The position numbers and the translations under genes were made by a program. DNA of 8,655 nucleotides from JBFLVQ01 sp040758525 (GTDB lineage Bacteria; Acidobacteriota; Blastocatellia; Chloracidobacteriales; JADJPF01): assembly GCA_040758525.1 (NCBI GenBank), contig JBFLVQ010000415.1, positions 1 to 8,655 of the forward strand. Reading direction: 5' to 3'. Position 1 is the first letter of the stretch. Each line of letters opens with the position of its first letter. The notes under the pieces were generated by a model that did no database searches, had not been told where the DNA came from, and saw only the letters and a program-made list of their open reading frames with translations. Shown in pieces: positions 1 through 4,467 of the stretch.

Positions 1-8
1 TACCCTGA

Positions 9-95
9 TACGCGGAGTTACGCAAGAGGCAGCAAAGCACTGATTTTACTGTGTTTTGGTTACTGGTAGTTACACCGGGATACGCGTAGTTATAC
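9..95 (+). repeat. Three imperfect direct repeats, possible recombinase arm-type sites
   Basis: A 15-nt motif occurs three times in the same orientation: TACGCGGAGTTACGC at 9-23, TACTGGTAGTTACAC at 61-75 and TACGCGTAGTTATAC at 81-95. Copies one and three also match further upstream: 2-20 and 74-92 agree at 16 of 19 positions. The repeats lie immediately 5' of a tRNA gene fragment, on the side where the rest of the tRNA should be. Tyrosine recombinases of phages and integrative elements use short direct repeats of this kind (arm sites) near the crossover point, so that is the favoured reading. It is an inference, since no integrase gene is visible. The repeats themselves are directly seen. Confidence 0.5.
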
Positions 96-107
96 CTAAT
101 TAACTGG

Positions 108-152
108 CTACGAACCAAAAGGTCGCATGTTCGAGTCATGCCGGGCGCATCA
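108..152 (+). tRNA. 3' part of a tRNA-Arg(ACG)-like gene, 5' half missing
   Basis: The sequence reads as the 3' portion of a tRNA. It has anticodon loop CTACGAA (108-114, anticodon ACG at 110-112), 3' anticodon strand CCAAA (115-119), variable loop AGGTC (120-124) and T stem GCATG/CATGC (125-129 with 137-141) around loop TTCGAGT. The 3' acceptor strand CGGGCGC (142-148) and discriminator A149 follow, then TCA rather than an encoded CCA. The matching 5' acceptor strand GCGCCCG and a D arm are absent from the preceding 107 bases. Only TGG (105-107) can pair with CCA (115-117). The piece is therefore a fragment, most simply the remnant displaced when an element integrated at the anticodon loop. 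A split or intron-containing gene whose 5' half lies outside the window is the alternative. The Arg assignment depends on the loop alignment. Confidence 0.7.
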
Positions 153-165
153 ATTATTCAAACTC

Positions 166-201
166 AGAGGTCGCCAATTATGCGACCTCTTTTTATTTTA
201 T
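166..201 (+). terminator. Intrinsic terminator after the tRNA fragment
   Basis: A perfect 9-bp stem, AGAGGTCGC (166-174) with GCGACCTCT (182-190), closes a 7-nt loop and runs straight into a T-rich tail (190-201). It starts 14 nt after the tRNA 3' end, as expected for the terminator of a tRNA transcript. Its right arm could also pair with AGGTCGC inside the tRNA fragment (120-126), but the local hairpin is closer and longer. Confidence 0.9.
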
Positions 202-238
202 CTTTAATTCCTACTGCCGTGAATCTAGCAAGGTACTG

Positions 239-249
239 ATACGAAGGCA
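239..249 (+). repeat. 11-bp direct repeat, copy 1
   Basis: ATACGAAGGCA here is identical to 589-599. The bases after each copy are related (GACGCATTAATGC here, GCGTAATGCC in the other). An exact 11-mer repeated within 600 bp is unlikely by chance, but its role is unknown. Confidence 0.45.
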
Positions 250-588
250 TGACGCATTAATGCAGAGAGAATCTTTGTAGAGATTGTGCAATACAATATT
301 TCTATAATGCGATCGACTTTGATCCCCATAAAAGGGTCGAATAGATAGCGACTCAAGCTAATCACCAAGAAAGCGTGAATTAGCAAAATTGAGAAGTCTG
401 ATATTGTGCAGCTAAAACTGGGATCGTATAGCAACCTCTCAATAAAGCCTGAAAAGACTACTATAATGACGAGCTTGTATGACTTGCCAGTAGCCACAAT
501 GGTAACTCTATTTTGAAATTGGTGGCGAGGTTTTCACAGCTACTCTTGGCCGCTCATATTGCCACTCTGCAGTTTTGCTAACTACCGT

Positions 589-599
589 ATACGAAGGCA
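589..599 (+). repeat. 11-bp direct repeat, copy 2
   Basis: Second copy of ATACGAAGGCA, 350 bp after the first. Its end forms the left arm of an inverted repeat, AAGGCA (594-599) with TGCCTT (606-611), which reaches into the -35 element of the predicted nrdR promoter. The position suits an operator, which is an inference. Confidence 0.45.
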
Positions 600-609
600 G
601 CGTAATGCC

Positions 610-637
610 TTGACCCGATCAAGCTCTTTGTTATACT
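610..637 (+). promoter_or_regulatory. Sigma-70 type promoter for nrdR-hsp20-lon
   Basis: TTGACC (610-615) and TATACT (632-637) each match the consensus hexamers at five of six positions and are 16 bp apart. Transcription would start near 644, leaving a leader of roughly 100 nt before nrdR. A 6-bp inverted repeat (594-599 with 606-611) overlaps the first two bases of the -35 box and could bind a repressor. No typical NrdR box pair or CIRCE heat-shock operator is visible around it. Confidence 0.6.
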
Positions 638-743
638 GTCTCTTTCCAAATACAATTGCTGATCTATGTTGAGCTGTTTAGGTTGTACGGTTAGCAAAGA
701 CCTGCGACCTAGGACGTGGCTAAGAAAGCTCAGGTGACGATGT

Positions 744-1202
744 ATGAAATGTCCGTTTTGTGCTGCCGTCGAAGATAAGGTAGTTGACTCGCGTGAGAGC
801 CGTGAAGGCGATGTGATACGTCGGCGGCGAGAATGCTTAAAATGCGAGCGGCGTTTTACTAGTTACGAACGTATTGATGAGATTCCCTATATGGTGATCA
901 AGAAGGATGGCCGTCGCGAGCCCTTTGATCGTCAGAAGATCATGGCGGGTTTGCTAAAAGCCTGTGAGAAGCGGCCTGTGAGTCCTTCTAAACTTGAAGC
1001 AATTGTCAATTCGGTGGAGAAATACGTGCAGGAGTCGCGTGATCGCGAGCGCTCTACTCAGAAGATTGGTGAGTTAATCATGCGCAGGCTCAAGGATATC
1101 GATAAGGTCGCCTATGTACGCTTTGCTTCTGTTTACTTAGAATTCAAAGATGTTTCCGAATTCATGAGTGAGCTGAAATTGTTAGTGCGCAGTCGTAAAT
1201 GA
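744..1202 (+). CDS. nrdR: Transcriptional repressor NrdR of ribonucleotide reductase genes
   Basis: NrdR senses the ATP/dATP balance and represses ribonucleotide reductase genes by binding NrdR boxes. The 152-residue product has the usual family length and both expected parts. An N-terminal zinc ribbon has Cys3, Cys6, Cys31 and Cys34, with the basic stretch RRRREC between the pairs. An ATP-cone domain runs from about residue 48 to 138, starting at the VIKKDGRREPFDRQKI segment and ending near VYLEF. The start is supported by AGGTGA (732-737) six bases upstream. It is the first gene of a set with hsp20 (12 bp on) and lon, behind the promoter at 610-637. No ribonucleotide reductase gene is adjacent, so it probably acts in trans. 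Identification is very secure; the targets are not visible here. Confidence 0.97.
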   Translation: MKCPFCAAVEDKVVDSRESREGDVIRRRRECLKCERRFTSYERIDEIPYMVIKKDGRREPFDRQKIMAGLLKACEKRPVSPSKLEAIVNSVEKYVQESRDRERSTQKIGELIMRRLKDIDKVAYVRFASVYLEFKDVSEFMSELKLLVRSRK

Positions 1203-1214
1203 AGGGACGCCGAT

Positions 1215-1685
1215 ATGCCGAGCGATGTAAAGCCGTATTTAACTATGCAAGGACCATATTTAGAGCGGCTGCGCGAGTCGTTGCAGCGACTCTTCACTGA
1301 GTTAATGATGGCCGATCAAGAGGTTGTACCAGCACCTGGGCAATGGCTGCCACCGGTTGACCTAAGCGAATCGCCTGATATGATCACAGTGAAGGTTGAA
1401 TTGCCAGGTGTAGATGCTGAAGATGTGCGTGTGAGTGTGCTTGGCAATGAATTAAAGATTGCTGGTCAAAAGCGTGAAGAGCATCTTAGCGCGCGACCTG
1501 TCTGCTACATATGCATGGAGCGTAGCTACGGCAGTTTTGTGCGCTCGCTTAAGCTTTATTGGCCTGTTGATGCACGTGCAGCAATTGCTGAACTAGTCGA
1601 TGGCGTGCTCATTATAAGATTGCCAAAATTGAAGGACCGGCGTAAGCGTGAGATAGTTATTCCCGTGCAGAGGGGAGAAAGTTAG
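1215..1685 (+). CDS. Small heat-shock protein, Hsp20/alpha-crystallin family
   Basis: This is an ATP-independent cytoplasmic holdase that binds unfolding proteins. The 156-residue product has a short N-terminal arm (about 1-45) and an alpha-crystallin domain (about 46-140). Family marks are VELPGV (61-66), ERSYGSF (102-108), DGVLIIRLPK near 129-138 and a C-terminal I-x-I motif, IVI (147-149), used in oligomer assembly. An unusual CYIC (C-x-x-C, residues 97-100) sits just before the ERSYG strand. The start is set by AGGGA (1203-1207), seven bases upstream. The gene follows nrdR by 12 bp and so is almost certainly cotranscribed. lon comes next, which suits a role in holding substrates that are refolded or degraded. 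The family assignment is secure; a specific subfamily name is not justified. Confidence 0.95.
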   Translation: MPSDVKPYLTMQGPYLERLRESLQRLFTELMMADQEVVPAPGQWLPPVDLSESPDMITVKVELPGVDAEDVRVSVLGNELKIAGQKREEHLSARPVCYICMERSYGSFVRSLKLYWPVDARAAIAELVDGVLIIRLPKLKDRRKREIVIPVQRGES

Positions 1686-1695
1686 CCGAGGGATG

Positions 1696-1736
1696 TGATA
1701 GGCGTATGTTTATGACACTACGCCACACCCCTATCA
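1696..1736 (+). repeat. Bulged hairpin in the hsp20-lon gap
   Basis: TGATA-GGCGTA (1696-1706) can pair with TACGCC (1719-1724) and TATCA (1732-1736). This gives 11 base pairs interrupted by a 7-nt bulge (ACACCCC) on the 3' side. It starts 10 bp after the hsp20 stop. There is no T-run, so it is not an intrinsic terminator. RNA processing, mRNA stability or protein binding are possible roles. Confidence 0.45.
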
Positions 1737-1758
1737 ATGAACCTAGTAACCAACGGGC

Positions 1759-1781
1759 GCGCCGCTTGCCGCAAGCGGCGC
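1759..1781 (+). repeat. GC-rich perfect hairpin upstream of lon
   Basis: GCGCCGCTTG (1759-1768) and CAAGCGGCGC (1772-1781) form a perfect 10-bp stem with a CCG loop, ending 14 nt before the lon ribosome binding site. It is much richer in GC than its surroundings and lacks a T-run. It could slow or punctuate transcription between hsp20 and lon, stabilise the lon mRNA end, or be a REP-like mobile palindrome. Confidence 0.6.
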
Positions 1782-1795
1782 AATGTAGCGAGAAG

Positions 1796-1804
1796 AAGGT
1801 GGAG
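1796..1804 (+). promoter_or_regulatory. lon ribosome binding site
   Basis: AAGGTGGAG lies just before ATG 1809 (seven bases from AAGGTG). This decides the lon start at 1809. The upstream in-frame ATG at 1737 has no such site: it is preceded by ACCCCTATCA. Confidence 0.75.
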
Positions 1805-1808
1805 CGGT

Positions 1809-4181
1809 ATGCCAAACCAGACATCAACTATTGATCAAGACCAGCAGGTGGCAGAAACAAGCGATGAACAATTAAAGATCCCCGAAGTCCTACCAGTATT
1901 GCCTCTGCGTGACATTGTCATCTTTCCTTTCATGATTGTGCCCTTGTTTGTGCAACGTGAGAAGTCGATCCGCGCCGTCGATCAGGCACTCGCAGAAAAC
2001 CGGATGATTATGTTGGTTTCACAACGCGACCTAGATAAGGAGGAACCCCTTAGTGCTGACCTCTACGAAGTTGGCACGGTCGCAGTAATTATGCGTATGC
2101 TGAAGTTGCCTGATGGGCGTATACGAATCCTTGTGCAGGGCCTCTCACGTGCACGCTTGACTCATATTGAGGAAGGGTTGCCTTATCTACAAGCCCGCAT
2201 TAGCACCCTCTCCGAATTGCAACCAGAAAGCTCGCTAGAATTAGAAGCACTGATGCGTAGTGTAAAGTCGGCAATGGAGAAGGCTGTCTCACTAGGCAAG
2301 AATATTTCCCCTGAAGTGATGGCGATTGCTGTCAATCTTGAAGATGCTGGCCGACTAGCGGATTTAGCGGCTTCTAACCTTGACCTCAAGGTAGAGGATG
2401 CACAGAGTGTACTCGACTTGATCGATCAGAATGCTCGTTTGCGGCGTGTCAATGAACTACTTACCAAGGAGATTAGTGTCCTCACTGTACAACAGGAGAT
2501 CAACTCCCAAGCCAAAGGTGAGATAGATCGATCACAACGTGAGTTCTATCTACGTCAGCAACTCAAGGCAATCCAACAGGAACTCGGTGAAGGCAACGAA
2601 TTGGCTGAGGAGATCAACTCCTATCGTGAGAAGATCGCCGAGGCAAAGATGCCTGAGAAGGTTGAGGAAGAGGCACTTAGACAACTTAAGAAATTAGAAC
2701 GTATGCATCCAGATGCCGCTGAGGCAGCAACACTGCGCAATTATCTGGATGTGCTAGTTAACCTCCCCTGGTCAAAAGCCTCCAAAGACAATCTAGAACT
2801 AAAGAAGGCTGAACAGATCCTCAATGAAGATCATTATGGCCTGGAGAAAGTAAAGGAGCGTATTCTTGAAGCGCTGGCAGTACGCAAGATCAAAGAGAAG
2901 GCAAAAGGGCCTATTCTCTGTCTGGTCGGTCCACCCGGTGTAGGTAAAACATCACTGGGTCGCTCTGTTGCACGTGCGCTAGGACGTAAGTTTGTGCGTC
3001 TTAGTTTAGGTGGTGTACATGATGAGGCCGAGATACGTGGCCATAGGCGTACCTATGTAGGCTCTATGCCAGGCCGTATTGTCCAAGCAGTTCAACAGGC
3101 AGGCACCAATAATCCATTGATTATGCTTGATGAGATCGATAAGGTCAGTTCAGACTTTCGTGGTGATCCATCTTCGGCACTACTTGAAGTGCTCGATCCA
3201 GAACAGAATTTCAGCTTCCGCGATAACTATCTAGGTGTGCCTTTTGATCTCTCGAATGCGATGTTTATGACGACTGCCAACGTGCTTGATACAATTCAAC
3301 CCGCACTACGCGACCGTATGGAAGTAATAAGGATCTCTGGCTACACAGAAGTGGAGAAGTTGGCTATTGTCAAAACTCATATTCTCAAAAAGCAGATGGA
3401 AGAGAATGGCATCAGTCCAAAATATCTTGCTATCTCCGATTCTGCGATCCGCGCCATTATCAACCAGTACACAAGGGAATCAGGATTACGACAACTAGAG
3501 CGTGCAATTGGCGCAATCAACCGCAAAGTAGCGCGTAGGGTTGCCGAGGGCAATGAAGCTCTTACCCGTGTAACAGCTAAGAATCTACATGAATTCCTTG
3601 GTGCACCAAAGATTGTGCCAGAGGAGACACTCAAGAAAGATCAGGTTGGTGTAGCAACAGGATTAGCTTGGACCCCAGTAGGCGGTGATGTGCTCTACAT
3701 AGAGGCATTATTGATGAAAGGCAAAGGTAGTCTACTGCTTACTGGACAGCTTGGCGATGTGATGAAAGAGTCTGCACAAGCAGCGCTCTCCTACGCCAAG
3801 TCGCGCGCCAAAGAACTACAGATTGATGAAGAGATCTTTAATTCACACGATATACACATACACATCCCTGAAGGCGCTATTCCTAAAGACGGTCCTTCTG
3901 CCGGTATTACCCTGGTGACTGCACTTGTCTCTGTGCTTGCCAATCGACCTATACGACGCACCGTGGCAATGACGGGTGAGGTTACACTGCGTGGTAATGT
4001 GCTGGCGATCGGAGGCATAAAAGAGAAGGTGTTAGCTGCACACCGTAACAAGATTCCTCTGGTAGTATTGCCTGTCACCAATCGTAAAGATCTTGAGGAA
4101 CTGCCCAAAGAGGTGACCAAAGATGTCGAATTCGTCTTTGTTGATCATGTACGCCAAGTGCTTAAGACATCACTTTTATAA
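1809..4181 (+). CDS. lon: ATP-dependent protease La (LonA)
   Basis: Lon is a hexameric cytoplasmic AAA+ serine protease that degrades misfolded and regulatory proteins. From ATG 1809 the product is 790 residues, near the 784 of E. coli Lon. It has an N-terminal substrate-binding domain (about 25-220, with LPLRDIVIFP), a coiled helical segment rich in E, K and Q (about 230-335), and an AAA+ module. Walker A is GPPGVGKT (374-381, Lys380), the pore loop contains Tyr416, and Walker B is LIMLDEID (437-444, Asp441, Glu442). The protease domain holds Ser697 in KDGPSAGIT and Lys740 in KEKVLAA, the catalytic dyad, 43 residues apart as in E. coli. Key residues run at a constant +18 to E. coli numbering, so no insertions are evident. 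The open frame extends back to ATG 1737, but those 24 codons lack a ribosome site and run through a hairpin. Confidence 0.98.
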   Translation: MPNQTSTIDQDQQVAETSDEQLKIPEVLPVLPLRDIVIFPFMIVPLFVQREKSIRAVDQALAENRMIMLVSQRDLDKEEPLSADLYEVGTVAVIMRMLKLPDGRIRILVQGLSRARLTHIEEGLPYLQARISTLSELQPESSLELEALMRSVKSAMEKAVSLGKNISPEVMAIAVNLEDAGRLADLAASNLDLKVEDAQSVLDLIDQNARLRRVNELLTKEISVLTVQQEINSQAKGEIDRSQREFYLRQQLKAIQQELGEGNELAEEINSYREKIAEAKMPEKVEEEALRQLKKLERMHPDAAEAATLRNYLDVLVNLPWSKASKDNLELKKAEQILNEDHYGLEKVKERILEALAVRKIKEKAKGPILCLVGPPGVGKTSLGRSVARALGRKFVRLSLGGVHDEAEIRGHRRTYVGSMPGRIVQAVQQAGTNNPLIMLDEIDKVSSDFRGDPSSALLEVLDPEQNFSFRDNYLGVPFDLSNAMFMTTANVLDTIQPALRDRMEVIRISGYTEVEKLAIVKTHILKKQMEENGISPKYLAISDSAIRAIINQYTRESGLRQLERAIGAINRKVARRVAEGNEALTRVTAKNLHEFLGAPKIVPEETLKKDQVGVATGLAWTPVGGDVLYIEALLMKGKGSLLLTGQLGDVMKESAQAALSYAKSRAKELQIDEEIFNSHDIHIHIPEGAIPKDGPSAGITLVTALVSVLANRPIRRTVAMTGEVTLRGNVLAIGGIKEKVLAAHRNKIPLVVLPVTNRKDLEELPKEVTKDVEFVFVDHVRQVLKTSLL

Positions 4182-4183
4182 GC

Positions 4184-4226
4184 AAATTTAAGTTATTGGC
4201 AGCACAACCAGGCTCAACTTAAATTT
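4184..4226 (+). repeat. AT-rich 11-bp inverted repeat after lon
   Basis: AAATTTAAGTT (4184-4194) and AACTTAAATTT (4216-4226) pair perfectly around a 21-nt spacer in which TGG and CCA can pair again. It begins two bases after the lon stop. The following ATTTATTTC is only weakly T-rich, so it is better seen as a 3'-end stabilising stem than as a terminator by itself. Confidence 0.6.
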
Positions 4227-4250
4227 ATTTCGACATGAAGATCTTTTTAA

Positions 4251-4302
4251 CTCACGTTACCTGTTTGAGTAGCTTGGCTCAGGTAACGTTGAGTCTTTCT
4301 TT
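4251..4302 (+). terminator. Intrinsic terminator of the nrdR-hsp20-lon unit
   Basis: CTCACGTTACCTG (4251-4263) pairs with CAGGTAACGTTGAG (4280-4293), 13 bp with a single bulged T, and is followed by TCTTTCTTT (4294-4302). The loop is 16 nt. The position, 69 bp after the lon stop, fits the end of the operon. Confidence 0.75.
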
Positions 4303-4467
4303 ACCCTCAAACAATCCATCACTACTTTCTACTACACGATTTTATAACTATTACGGCACGTAGCTTGCCCTCTCAACAACGCGGCGGCGCTCGCTTGAGC
4401 TATCTAGAAGGTTTACAAGTACCAGCTTAGCGTAAGCTTCCGCCTAAATTATAGGGAAGGCAAAACG
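4303..4467. other. Leader region before the FG-GAP protein gene
   Basis: This gap must hold the promoter of the next gene if the terminator at 4251-4302 works. TATAAC (4343-4348) is a possible -10, but no good -35 sits 15-19 bp before it. A GC-rich patch (4381-4400) ends in GCTC-GCTT-GAGC. A small hairpin, AGCTTA-GCG-TAAGCT (4424-4438), lies 14 bp before the AGGGAAGG ribosome site (4453-4460). Confidence 0.4.

Larger units (their letters stand above)
202..609. other. Intergenic region without a convincing gene
   Basis: About 400 bp separate the tRNA terminator from the nrdR promoter. The only open frame of note is on the - strand (497 down to 225, GTG start, 90 codons). It could encode two hydrophobic stretches, but it has only a weak AGAG before the start, no recognisable domain, and it runs through the 11-bp repeat copy at 239-249. 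I do not call it a gene. The region is AT-rich compared with the coding sequence to its right, and I see no RNA gene in it. Confidence 0.5.

Noticed and set aside
1..107. 3' end of a group I intron inserted in the tRNA anticodon loop
   Set aside because: Such introns occur in tRNA anticodon loops, but I could not find the conserved core pairings (P3/P7). The direct repeats fit an attachment site better. It is not fully excluded, since the window starts too close.
293..306. ACAATATTTCTATA, loosely like an NrdR box
   Set aside because: It lacks the symmetric ends of the box, has no second box at the usual spacing, and lies about 440 bp from nrdR.
225..497. 90-codon - strand frame with two hydrophobic stretches
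   Set aside because: GTG start with only a weak AGAG before it, no recognisable domain, AT-rich intergenic sequence, and overlap with a repeat copy. Orthologues or transcription would be needed to accept it.
644..743. Heat-shock operator (CIRCE) or other known operator in the nrdR leader
   Set aside because: No TTAGCACTC-N9-GAGTGCTAA-like repeat is present.
4339..4354. Promoter around TATAAC for the FG-GAP gene
   Set aside because: No acceptable -35 hexamer at 15-19 bp; noted only as a possibility in the leader entry.
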